In this document: in pieces, positions 36,742-44,751 of the stretch
Layout of the letters: each line of letters starts with the position of its first letter
Numbering within the stretch: position 1 is the first letter of the stretch
Assembly: GCF_000521865.1 (NCBI RefSeq)
Contig: NZ_JAME01000029.1
Coordinates: forward strand, 1 to 64,000
Origin: Roseivivax isoporae LMG 25204
Lineage (GTDB): Bacteria > Pseudomonadota > Alphaproteobacteria > Rhodobacterales > Rhodobacteraceae
Direction: 5' to 3'
DNA length: 64,000 nucleotides
The notes under the pieces: model-generated
Seen by the model: only the letters and a program-made list of their open reading frames with translations
Told to the model about the DNA's origin: nothing
Databases searched by the model: none
Program-made: the position numbers and the translations under genes

Positions 36742-38133
36742 ATGGCCGAGACGACCTCGAACCGGATGTGGGGCGGCCGCTTCGCCGCCGGACCCGACGC
36801 CATCATGGAGGCGATCAACGCGTCCATCGGCTTCGACAAGCGGCTTGCGGACCAGGACATCCGGGGCTCGAGGGCCCACGCAGCCATGCTGGCCGCGACA
36901 GGCATCGTCAAGGCTAGCGATGCCGAGGCGATGCGGGAAGGCTTGCTCACGGTGTTGTCAGAGATCGAGGCCGGCACGTTCCAGTTCTCGACCGCGCTCG
37001 AGGACATCCACATGAACGTGGAGGCGCGGCTGAAGGAGATCGTGGGCCCCGCCGCCGGCCGTCTGCACACCGCGCGCTCGCGCAACGACCAGGTGGCGAC
37101 GGATTTCCGGCTGTGGGTGCGCGACCAGCTCGACGCGGCCGAGGCGGGGCTCGAGGCGCTGATGCGCGCGCTGCTGACGCAGGCCGAGGCGGGCGCCGAC
37201 TGGGTGATGCCGGGATTCACCCATCTGCAGACCGCGCAGCCGGTGACCTGGGGCCACCACATGATGGCCTATGTGGAGATGTTCGGCCGCGACCTCGGCC
37301 GCGTGCGGGACGCGCGGGCGCGCATGAACGAATGCCCGCTCGGCGCCGCGGCGCTGGCAGGCACGTCCTTTCCCATCGACCGCGAGATGACGGCGCGCGA
37401 GCTGGGGTTCGACCGGCCCTGCGCCAACTCGCTCGACGCGGTGAGCGACCGCGACTTCGCGCTCGAGTTCCTGTCGGCCGCCTCGATCAGCGCCATGCAC
37501 TTGTCGCGCCTCGCCGAGGAGCTGGTGATCTGGTCCTCGGCGCAGTTCCGCTTCGTCGCCCTGTCCGACCGGTTCTCGACCGGCTCGTCGATCATGCCGC
37601 AGAAGAAGAACCCCGACGCGGCCGAGCTCATCCGCGCCAAGATCGGGCGGATCTTCGGCGCGCATGTCGCGCTCATGACCGTGATGAAGGGGCTGCCCTT
37701 GGCCTATTCCAAGGACATGCAGGAGGACAAGGAACAGGTCTTCGACGCCGCCGACACCTGGATGCTGGCGCTCGCCGCGATGGAGGGCATGGTGCGCGAC
37801 ATGGCGGCGAACGTGCCCGCGCTCGAGGCGGCGGCGTCGAGCGGCTTCTCGACCGCGACGGACCTCGCCGACTGGCTGGTGCGCGCGCTCGACCTGCCGT
37901 TCCGCGACGCGCACCACGTCACCGGATCGCTGGTGGCGCTCGCCGAGCGCAAGGGCTGCGACCTGCCGGACCTGACGCTCGAGGACATGCGCTCCGTTCA
38001 CGAAGACATCACCGGGGCTGTTTTCGACGTCCTGGGCGTGCACAATTCGGTGGCGAGTCGCACGAGCTTCGGGGGGACCGCCCCGGTGCGGGTGCGCGAG
38101 CAGATCAGGGCGTGGTCCGAGAGGCTGGGGTGA
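36742..38133 (+). CDS. argH: Argininosuccinate lyase
   Basis: Last step of arginine synthesis: argininosuccinate to arginine and fumarate. 463 residues. [11 protein letters not shown] at the N-terminus, [31 protein letters not shown] with the catalytic His, and the fumarase-superfamily signature [12 protein letters not shown]. First gene of a cluster continuing with two mini-lipoproteins, a DUF2834 gene, lysA and a DUF4175 gene. Confidence 0.96.
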   Translation: MAETTSNRMWGGRFAAGPDAIMEAINASIGFDKRLADQDIRGSRAHAAMLAATGIVKASDAEAMREGLLTVLSEIEAGTFQFSTALEDIHMNVEARLKEIVGPAAGRLHTARSRNDQVATDFRLWVRDQLDAAEAGLEALMRALLTQAEAGADWVMPGFTHLQTAQPVTWGHHMMAYVEMFGRDLGRVRDARARMNECPLGAAALAGTSFPIDREMTARELGFDRPCANSLDAVSDRDFALEFLSAASISAMHLSRLAEELVIWSSAQFRFVALSDRFSTGSSIMPQKKNPDAAELIRAKIGRIFGAHVALMTVMKGLPLAYSKDMQEDKEQVFDAADTWMLALAAMEGMVRDMAANVPALEAAASSGFSTATDLADWLVRALDLPFRDAHHVTGSLVALAERKGCDLPDLTLEDMRSVHEDITGAVFDVLGVHNSVASRTSFGGTAPVRVREQIRAWSERLG

Positions 38134-38138
38134 GCGGA

Positions 38139-38294
38139 ATGAAGAGATGCGTCGCGATTCTGGGGCTTGCCCTGCTGGCCGCCTGCGGCGCCGACGGCGA
38201 GCCGGTGCCCCCCGAGCCGCGCGAGACGCCGCCGGGACCCGGCATGCGCTTCGACGTCACGGGCAGCGCCGAGATCGGGGTGGCGAAGCGGTGA
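38139..38294 (+). CDS. Mini-lipoprotein 1, 51 residues
   Basis: MKRCVAILGLALLAACGADG has a lipoprotein signal with lipobox LAAC. The mature part is only ~35 residues, Pro-rich, ending MRFDVTGSAEIGVAKR. It starts 5 bp after the argH stop and its own stop overlaps the GTG of the next gene. The C-terminal TGSAEIGV resembles TGYAEMGI of mini-lipoprotein 2, suggesting duplication. Function unknown; small lipoproteins just downstream of argH recur in Rhodobacterales. Confidence 0.7.
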   Translation: MKRCVAILGLALLAACGADGEPVPPEPRETPPGPGMRFDVTGSAEIGVAKR

Positions 38295-38503
38295 GGGCGC
38301 TCGCGCTCGCGGCGCTCACGGCGCTATCCGCCTGCGGCGGCGCGCCCGAGCACGAGCGGCCGGCGGAGGCGCCAGCGGCGCGGAGCCCGGGCGAGATAGA
38401 GACCACCGGCTACGCCGAGATGGGCATCAGCAACGAGGGCCTCGTGGGCGGCGGCGGCTTTGCCATGCGGCGGGGCAACTTCACGCTGGGTTTCGAGCTG
38501 TGA
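38291..38503 (+). CDS. Mini-lipoprotein 2, 70 residues
   Basis: Starts with GTG overlapping the preceding stop (GTGA). VRALALAALTALSACGG carries a lipobox, LSAC. The mature protein is short, with a Gly-rich end (ISNEGLVGGGGFAMRRG). TGYAEMGI matches TGSAEIGV of its neighbour. Its stop overlaps the next gene's GTG. Function unknown. Confidence 0.65.
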   Translation: MRALALAALTALSACGGAPEHERPAEAPAARSPGEIETTGYAEMGISNEGLVGGGGFAMRRGNFTLGFEL

Positions 38504-38814
38504 GCGGCCTGCGCCCGGTCTGGCTGGCGCTGGCGCTCTGGGGCGCCGTGCACCCGATGTACTGGTTCGTGACCTATCTCGCGCAGAACGACTGGTCGTT
38601 CGGGGCGTTGATCGACGCGTGGTACGTGAACGCCTCGACCACCGGGCTGACCTGGGACCTGACCATCGCCGCGGTCACGCTGACGGTCTGGATCGTCGCC
38701 GAGGTCGCGGTGCGGCGGAACTGGATCGCGCTCCTCGCGATTCCCGCGACGTTCTGCATCGGGGTCAGCTGCGGGCTGCCGCTCTACCTCTGGTTCCGCT
38801 CCCGGCCGGTCTGA
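38500..38814 (+). CDS. DUF2834-type small membrane protein
   Basis: 104 residues from the GTG at 38500 (GTGA overlap). Three membrane segments: RPVWLALALWGAVHPMYWFV, LTIAAVTLTVWIVAEVAV, and WIALLAIPATFCIGVSCGLP. Layout and Trp-rich loops fit DUF2834, a family without known activity. Last gene before a tandem-hairpin terminator, so the argH transcript probably ends here. Confidence 0.75.
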   Translation: MSGLRPVWLALALWGAVHPMYWFVTYLAQNDWSFGALIDAWYVNASTTGLTWDLTIAAVTLTVWIVAEVAVRRNWIALLAIPATFCIGVSCGLPLYLWFRSRPV

Positions 38815-38818
38815 GGCG

Positions 38819-38883
38819 ACGCGCCTTCCGGCGCGTGCGAGAGCGCCGCTCTCGCGCTCTCGGGATATTTTTCCAAGAAGAAG
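38819..38883 (+). terminator. Tandem hairpins plus T-rich GGGATATTTTTCC element
   Basis: Hairpin 1 (38819-38836): ACGCGCC-ttcc-GGCGCGT. Hairpin 2 (38837-38855): GCGAGAGC-gcc-GCTCTCGC. Then GGGATATTTTTCC and AAGAAGAAG at 38862-38883. The layout should terminate transcription after the DUF2834 gene. The GATATTTTT...AAGAAGAAG string resembles an interspersed intergenic element I associate with Rhodobacterales genomes. Confidence 0.6.
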
Positions 38884-38950
38884 CAGGGGGTGGCGCGGCG
38901 GGGCGGTTCCGGCTAGATCCCGCGCCGTAACGGAGCTTCCGGGCGGCGCC

Positions 38951-40216
38951 ATGGACCATTTTCTCTATCGCAACGGCGTGCTGCACGCCGAGGACGTGTC
39001 GCTCGCCGAGATCGCGGCCGAGATCGGCACGCCGGCCTACGTCTATTCGAGCGCCACGCTGACGCGGCACTTCCGGCTTTTCGACGAGGCGCTCGGGGAC
39101 ATGCCGCACCTCGTCTGCTACGCCATGAAGGCCGCGTCGAACCAAGCGATCCTGAAGACCCTCGCGGGCCTCGGCGCCGGCATGGACGTGGTGTCGGGCG
39201 GCGAATACGCGCGGGCCCGCGCCGCGGGCGTGGCGCCCGACCGGATCGTCTTTGCCGGCGTCGGCAAGACGCGCGCGGAGATCCGCGCGGCGCTCGAGGG
39301 CGGCGTGCGCCAGTTCAACGTCGAGAGCGAGCCCGAGCTGCAGGCGATCTCGGAGGTCGCGGTCGCGCTCGGCACGACGGCGCCGGTGACGCTGCGGGTG
39401 AACCCCGACGTCGACGCGAAGACCCACGCCAAGATCGCCACCGGCAAGTCGGAGAACAAGTTCGGCGTGCCCATCGCGCGGGCGCGCGAGGTCTACGCCG
39501 AGGCGGCGCGGCTGCCCGGGATCGCCGTCGTGGGCATCGACGTGCACATCGGCTCGCAGCTGACCGAGCTCGCGCCGTTCGAGGGTGCGTTCCGCAAGGT
39601 CGCGGAGCTGACCGAAACCCTGCGCGCCGACGGCCACGACATCACGCGGCTCGACCTCGGCGGCGGGCTCGGCATTCCCTACCGCAACTCGAACGCGGCG
39701 CCGCCGCTGCCCTTCGACTACGGCGCGCTGATCCGGCGCACGGTCGGGCACCTGGGCTGCGAGATCGAGATCGAGCCCGGGCGGCTCATCGCGGGCAATG
39801 CGGGGATCCTGCTGGCGCGGGTGATCTACGTGAAGGAGGGCGAGGGGCGGCGGTTCCTCATCCTCGACGCGGCGATGAACGACCTGATCCGCCCGGCGAT
39901 GTACGACGCGTGGCACGACATCGTGCCGGTGACGGAGCCCGCGCCGGGCCACGAGCGCAGCGTTTACGATATCGTAGGCCCGGTATGCGAGAGCGGGGAC
40001 ACCTTCGCCCGCGCGCGCGAGATGCCGGAGGTGGCGGCGGGCGACCTCGTGGCGTTCCGGTCGGCGGGCGCCTACGGCGCGGTGATGGCGAGCGAGTACA
40101 ACACGCGACCGCTGGTGCCCGAGGTGCTGGTGAAGGGCGATCACCATGCCGTCATCAGGGCAAGGCCGTCCTTTGACGACATCATCTCGCGCGATACCAT
40201 TCCGCACTGGCTGTGA
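38951..40216 (+). CDS. lysA: Diaminopimelate decarboxylase
   Basis: PLP-dependent last step of lysine synthesis, using meso-DAP. 421 residues. PLP-lysine motif VCYAMKAASNQAIL; HIGSQLTELAPF; DLGGGLGIPYR; EPGRLIAGNAG; and the second-subunit motif GPVCESGDTFA. Separated from the argH group by the tandem-hairpin terminator, so it should have its own promoter in the 136-bp gap. It is followed 36 bp later by the DUF4175 gene. Confidence 0.96.
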   Translation: MDHFLYRNGVLHAEDVSLAEIAAEIGTPAYVYSSATLTRHFRLFDEALGDMPHLVCYAMKAASNQAILKTLAGLGAGMDVVSGGEYARARAAGVAPDRIVFAGVGKTRAEIRAALEGGVRQFNVESEPELQAISEVAVALGTTAPVTLRVNPDVDAKTHAKIATGKSENKFGVPIARAREVYAEAARLPGIAVVGIDVHIGSQLTELAPFEGAFRKVAELTETLRADGHDITRLDLGGGLGIPYRNSNAAPPLPFDYGALIRRTVGHLGCEIEIEPGRLIAGNAGILLARVIYVKEGEGRRFLILDAAMNDLIRPAMYDAWHDIVPVTEPAPGHERSVYDIVGPVCESGDTFARAREMPEVAAGDLVAFRSAGAYGAVMASEYNTRPLVPEVLVKGDHHAVIRARPSFDDIISRDTIPHWL

Positions 40217-40252
40217 GCGCGCGCTCCCGGCCGAATCCGACCGGGAGAGCCC

Positions 40253-42862
40253 ATGGCAGAGCCGCAGACACCGCCCTCGGACATCCTCCGGACCGTCCGA
40301 CGCCCGCTGGCGCTGACCCGGGCCGGCATGGTGGCCGAACGGCTGGTCAGGGGCTTCTGGCCGCTGTGGTCGGTGCTCTTCGTCACCCTTGCCGCGCTGA
40401 TGCTGGGCCTGCAGGACCTCGTGCCCGTGGAGGCGGTCTGGGCCGCGGCGGTGCTCCTGGGGCTCGCCGCGCTCTGGGCGCTCTGGCGCGGCCTGCGGCG
40501 GTTCTCCTGGCCGTCTCGGACGGCGGCGCTGGCGCGGCTCGACGCGACGATGCCGGGTCACCCGATCTCGGCGTTTCTCGACCGGCAGGCGATCGGCGAC
40601 CGCGACGGGGCGTCCTCGGCGCTCTGGGCGGCGCACCAGGCGCGCATGCGCGCGCGGATGTCGGAGGCGCGGGCGCCGGATCCGGACCTGAGGGTGGCCG
40701 CGGCCGACCCCTTCGCGCTGCGCTACGTGGCGGCGCTGGCGCTGGTGACGGCGCTGCTCTTCGGATCGGTGCTGCGGGTGCAGTCCGTGACCGGCATGGC
40801 GCCCGGCGGCGGCGGGCAGGTCGCCTCCGGCCCGACCTGGGAAGGCTGGATCGAGCCGCCGGCCTACACGCGGCTGCCCTCGCTCTACCTGGGCGACATC
40901 ACCGCGGCCGAGGTCACGGTGCCCGAAGGGGCGCGGGTGACGCTGCGCATGTACGGCGAGGCGGGCGCGCTGTCGGTGACAGAAACCGTGTCGGGCCGGC
41001 CGTTCGAGACCGAGGCGGCGCAGGAGACGGCGCAGGACTTCGCCGTCGCGCGGTCGGGCCGGATCGCGGTCGAGGGGCCGGGCGGGCGCGCCTGGGACGT
41101 GTTGATGACCGCCGATTCCGCGCCGCAGGTGACCCGCACCGGCCCGTTCGAGACCACGTGGGACGGCGAGACCTCGCTGCCCTTCGAGGCCTCGGACGAT
41201 TACGGCGTGGTCGCGGGCACCGCGCGCATCTCGCTGGCGCTCGAGGAGGTCGACCGTCGCCACGCGCTGGAACGCGCACCGGAGCCGCGCGCGCCCATCG
41301 AGGTGGCGCTGCCCATGCCCATCGCCGGGGACCGCACGACCTTCGAGGAGGCGCTCGTCGACAACTTCTCCCAACATCCCTGGGCGAACCTGCCGGTTCG
41401 GGTCGAGCTCATGGTCGAGGATGCCGCGGCGCAGACCGGGCAGAGCGCGCCCGAGGTGCTGACGCTCCCGGGGCGGCGGTTCTTCGACCCGCTGGCCGCC
41501 GCGGTGGTGGAACAGCGCCGCGCGCTCCTGTGGAACCGCGAGGCTGCGGATGACGTCGCGATGATCCTGCGCGCGGTCAGCCACCGGCCGGACGACGTCT
41601 TCCGCGAGGCCAAGCATTTCCTGCGCATGCGGACGATCCGCACCAATCTGGAGGCCTATGCCGAGGACGGGCTCACGGGCGAGGAACGTGACGAGATCGC
41701 GGAGGCGCTCTGGGACTTCGCGGTGCTGCTCGAGGACGGCGACCTCGAGGACGCGCGCGAGCGGCTGGCACGGGCGCAGGAGCGGCTGAACGAGGCGATG
41801 CGCAACGGCGCCTCGGAGCAGGAGATCGCGGAGCTGATGCAGGAGCTGCGCGAGGCCACCAACGACTACATGCGGCAGCTCGCCCAGCAGGCGCAGCGCG
41901 AGTCCGAGGAAAACCCGGACATGTCGCAGAACCCGGCCGAGAACATGATGCAGATGACCCAGAACGATCTGCAGGAGATGATGGACCGGATCCAGGAACT
42001 GATGGAGCAGGGCCGCATGGCCGAGGCGCAGCAGGCGCTCGAGGAACTGCAGCAGCTTATGGAGAACATGCGCGTCACCCAGGGGCAGGGCCAGCAATCG
42101 CCGGGCGAGCAGGCGATGGAGGGTCTCGCCGAGACGCTGCGCGAGCAGCAGGAGCTGTCCGACCAGGCCTTCCGCGATTTCCAGGAGCAGTTCGACCCCG
42201 GCCAGCAGCGGCAGGGCCAGCAGGGTGAGCAGGGCCAGCAGGGCCAGCCGCAGGGACAGCAGCAGGGCCGTGGCCAGGGACAGGCGCAGGGCCAGGGCCA
42301 GGGACAATCGGAGCAGCAGCCCGGCCAGCAGGGCGAGGGCGGCCAGCAGCAATCGCTCGAGGACAGCCTCGCCGACCGGCAGGGCGCGCTGCGCAATGAA
42401 CTGAACCGGCAGCGCCAGAACCTGCCCGGCGCGGGGTCCGAGGCAGGCGACCGCGCGGCCGAGGCGCTCGACCGCGCCGAGGGGGCGATGGACGGGGCCG
42501 AGGACGCGCTGCGCGAGAACGACCTCGCCGGGGCGATCGACCGGCAGTCCGAGGCGATGGAGGCGCTCCGCGAGGGCATGCGCAACCTGGGCGAGTCGAT
42601 GGCGCAGGAGCAGGGCCAGCAGCCCGGCCAGCAGGGCCAGCAGGGCACGGCGCAGGGGCAGGATCCCGGCCAGCAGCGCGATCCGCTGGGCCGCAACCTC
42701 GGCTCGAACGGCCAGGTCGGCACCAACGAATCCATGCTGCAGGGCGAAGACGTCTACCGCCGCGCGCGCGAGCTTCTCGACGAGATCCGCCGCCGCACCG
42801 GCGAGGGCGAGCGCCCCGACGAGGAGCTCGAATATCTCGAGCGGCTGCTCGAGCGGTTCTGA
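40253..42862 (+). CDS. DUF4175 (TIGR02302-type) membrane protein with Gln/Gly-rich repeats
   Basis: 869 residues. Two membrane segments near the N-terminus (about 40-80) and another around 160-180 bracket a cytoplasmic stretch; the long remainder should be periplasmic. A beta-rich region (200-430) precedes a helical, Glu/Gln-rich region. A low-complexity block of GQ, QG and QQ repeats lies at about 645-705, and a second one at about 785-810. The C-terminus (EDVYRRARELLDEIRRRTGEGER) is a conserved feature of the family. Found across alphaproteobacteria next to lysA; function unknown. Confidence 0.9.
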   Translation: MAEPQTPPSDILRTVRRPLALTRAGMVAERLVRGFWPLWSVLFVTLAALMLGLQDLVPVEAVWAAAVLLGLAALWALWRGLRRFSWPSRTAALARLDATMPGHPISAFLDRQAIGDRDGASSALWAAHQARMRARMSEARAPDPDLRVAAADPFALRYVAALALVTALLFGSVLRVQSVTGMAPGGGGQVASGPTWEGWIEPPAYTRLPSLYLGDITAAEVTVPEGARVTLRMYGEAGALSVTETVSGRPFETEAAQETAQDFAVARSGRIAVEGPGGRAWDVLMTADSAPQVTRTGPFETTWDGETSLPFEASDDYGVVAGTARISLALEEVDRRHALERAPEPRAPIEVALPMPIAGDRTTFEEALVDNFSQHPWANLPVRVELMVEDAAAQTGQSAPEVLTLPGRRFFDPLAAAVVEQRRALLWNREAADDVAMILRAVSHRPDDVFREAKHFLRMRTIRTNLEAYAEDGLTGEERDEIAEALWDFAVLLEDGDLEDARERLARAQERLNEAMRNGASEQEIAELMQELREATNDYMRQLAQQAQRESEENPDMSQNPAENMMQMTQNDLQEMMDRIQELMEQGRMAEAQQALEELQQLMENMRVTQGQGQQSPGEQAMEGLAETLREQQELSDQAFRDFQEQFDPGQQRQGQQGEQGQQGQPQGQQQGRGQGQAQGQGQGQSEQQPGQQGEGGQQQSLEDSLADRQGALRNELNRQRQNLPGAGSEAGDRAAEALDRAEGAMDGAEDALRENDLAGAIDRQSEAMEALREGMRNLGESMAQEQGQQPGQQGQQGTAQGQDPGQQRDPLGRNLGSNGQVGTNESMLQGEDVYRRARELLDEIRRRTGEGERPDEELEYLERLLERF
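42190..42360 (+). repeat. In-gene CAG/GGC-rich low-complexity tract
   Basis: About 170 bp of near-tandem CAGGGCCAG-type units coding Gln-Gly runs within the DUF4175 gene; a shorter block recurs at about 42606-42680. Such tracts are prone to length change by slippage or recombination in multiples of three. Confidence 0.8.
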
Positions 42863-42881
42863 TTCCGCGGCGGGGTGCGGG

Positions 42882-42915
42882 GGCGAATTTCCGACCGCTC
42901 GGTCGGCGAATTTCC
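42882..42915. promoter_or_regulatory. Palindrome flanked by 11-bp direct repeats ahead of the TRAP operon
   Basis: GGCGAATTTCC occurs at 42882-42892 and again at 42905-42915. Between and overlapping them is the perfect palindrome CCGACCGCTCGGTCGG (42891-42906). This is a plausible operator for the TRAP operon that begins 153 bp downstream, or a transcription end for the DUF4175 gene. There is no T tract. Confidence 0.5.
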
Positions 42916-43067
42916 CTTGCGCTGCGCCGGACAATCGGCATCCTCTGGACATCCGCCGCGCGCCGGGAGGCGCCGCGCGGCCGGAACGCGGCCACAGCAC
43001 CGCGGGGAGAGACAATCAGGACGCCCGTCGCGATCCCGTCGCCCGGAGCGGACAAGGGGAGGACATC

Positions 43068-44099
43068 ATGAAGATCACGCGCAGAACCCTGGTGGGCGCG
43101 GCGCTGGCGCTCGGGCTCGGGTCCGGGGCAGCATCGGCGCAGGAGGTCACCCTGCGGATGCACCAGTTCCTGCCGCTGCAGGCGAACGTGCCGACGCACG
43201 TGCTCGAGGTGTGGAAGCAGCGGGTGGAGGAGCAGTCCGAGGGCCGCATCGCCGTCCAGCACTTTCCCTCGATGCAGCTGGGCGGCACGCCGCCGCAGCT
43301 CGTCGACCAGGTGATCGACGGGGTGGCCGACGTCATCTGGACCGTCGCGGGCTACACGCCCGGCCGCTTCCCGCGCGCCGAGGTCTTCGAGCTGCCGTTC
43401 ACCGTGAGCGACGCTGAACCCGCGAGCCGCGCCTACTGGACGCTCGCCGAGGAGACGATGTTCGACGCGGACTTCAAGGATTTCAAGGTGCTCGCGGTCT
43501 GGGTGCACGGGCCCGGCGTCATCCATTCGAAGGAGCCGATCGTCGAGGTGGCGGACCTCAACGGCGTGAAGCTGCGCGCGCCCACGCGCACCACCAACAT
43601 GATGTTCGAACGCCTCGGCGCGACGCCCGTGGGCATGCCGGTCCCGGCGATCCCGGAATCGCTGTCCAAGGGCGTGGTCGACGGCGCGGTCATCCCGTGG
43701 GAGGTGACGAGCGCGCTGCGCATCCCCGAGCTCGTGCAGAACCACACCGAGTTCGGGCCCGAGATGCTCTACACAACCTCGTTCATCTTCGCGATGAACC
43801 GGGCCAAGTACGACTCGCTGCCCGACGACCTGAAAAAGGTCATCGACGACAATTCCGGCATCGAGTTCTCGGCCTTCGCGGGAAAGACGATGCAGTCCTA
43901 CGACACCCCGGCGCGCGATGCCGCGGTCGAGGCGGGCAACAACATCATCACGCTCGACGAGGCGCAGGTCGCCGCGTGGAAGGAGGCGGCCGCCCCCACC
44001 ATCGACGCCTGGATCGAGGAGATGGACGGCCGTGACCTGGACGGCACCGGGCTCTACGACCGCGCGGTGTCGCTGATCGAGGAATACAGCGCCGAGTGA
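43068..44099 (+). CDS. TRAP transporter substrate-binding protein (DctP family)
   Basis: 343 residues. Signal peptide 1-24 (cut after GAASA). DctP-type motifs: VTLRMHQFLPLQANVP, LRAPTRTTNMMFERLGATPVGMP with the conserved Arg that binds the ligand carboxylate, and MNRAKYDSLPDDLKKVI. Ligand is therefore probably an organic acid, but identity is unknown. GGGGAGG precedes the ATG. A terminator follows before the membrane subunits. Confidence 0.92.
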   Translation: MKITRRTLVGAALALGLGSGAASAQEVTLRMHQFLPLQANVPTHVLEVWKQRVEEQSEGRIAVQHFPSMQLGGTPPQLVDQVIDGVADVIWTVAGYTPGRFPRAEVFELPFTVSDAEPASRAYWTLAEETMFDADFKDFKVLAVWVHGPGVIHSKEPIVEVADLNGVKLRAPTRTTNMMFERLGATPVGMPVPAIPESLSKGVVDGAVIPWEVTSALRIPELVQNHTEFGPEMLYTTSFIFAMNRAKYDSLPDDLKKVIDDNSGIEFSAFAGKTMQSYDTPARDAAVEAGNNIITLDEAQVAAWKEAAAPTIDAWIEEMDGRDLDGTGLYDRAVSLIEEYSAE

Positions 44100-44107
44100 C
44101 GCTGTCC

Positions 44108-44143
44108 GGCCGGCGCGGGATCCGACCCCGCGCCGGCCTTTTT
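44108..44143 (+). terminator. Intra-operon intrinsic terminator between TRAP P and Q genes
   Basis: GGCCGGCGCGGG and CCCGCGCCGGCC form a perfect 12-bp stem with a 7-nt loop, then five Ts (44139-44143). Partial read-through would give many binding-protein copies per membrane complex. Confidence 0.8.
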
Positions 44144-44166
44144 CGTGCGCGCAGAGGGGAGGCGGC

Positions 44167-44751
44167 ATGGCTGGTCTGGCAGAACGGGTCGCCCGGGTCA
44201 TGGCGATCCTGGGCGGCGTGGTGCTGACCGCGCTGGTGGCGCTGACCTGCCTCAGCGTGCTCGGGCGCGGGCTCAACACGCTCGGGCATTCCGACGTCCT
44301 GACCACCATCGCGCCGGGCCTCGCCTCGGCGCTGATCGGTACCGGCGTCGGCCCGATCACCGGCGATTTCGAGCTGGTGGAGGCGGGCGTCGCCTTCGCG
44401 ATCTTCGCCTTCCTGCCCATCTGCCAGCTCTATTCCGCGCATGCGACGGTGGACGTCTTCACCGGGATGATGCCCGCGCGGCTCAACCGCGGCATCGTCG
44501 CCTTCTGGGACGTGGTGCTGGCCGCGGTGCTTGTGCTGATCGCCTGGCGGCTCTGGTTCGGGATGACGGACAAGCTGCGCTACGGCGAGACCACGTTCCT
44601 GTTGCAGTTCCCGGTCTGGTGGGCCTACGCGGTGAGCCTCGTCGGCGCGGTCGTGGCGGCGCTCGTGGGTCTCTGGTGCGCATGGGCGCGCATCGCGGGC
44701 ATCCTCACCGGCCGGCGGATCATGCCCGACGAACGGGAGGCCGACCATTGA
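44167..44751 (+). CDS. TRAP transporter small permease (DctQ family)
   Basis: 194 residues with four membrane segments. VALTCLSVLGRGLNTLGHSD and QLYSAHATVDVFTGMMP fit DctQ subunits; the insert after the first segment is longer than usual. GGGGAGG lies upstream of the ATG. Its stop overlaps the TTG start of the large permease gene. Confidence 0.88.
   Translation: MAGLAERVARVMAILGGVVLTALVALTCLSVLGRGLNTLGHSDVLTTIAPGLASALIGTGVGPITGDFELVEAGVAFAIFAFLPICQLYSAHATVDVFTGMMPARLNRGIVAFWDVVLAAVLVLIAWRLWFGMTDKLRYGETTFLLQFPVWWAYAVSLVGAVVAALVGLWCAWARIAGILTGRRIMPDEREADH

Noticed and set aside
38765-43015. Minus-strand open frame of over 1400 codons
   Set aside because: Antisense to lysA and the DUF4175 gene. 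Composition (Arg, His, Leu and Gly runs) is that of a complement frame in GC-rich DNA, with no domain recognisable.
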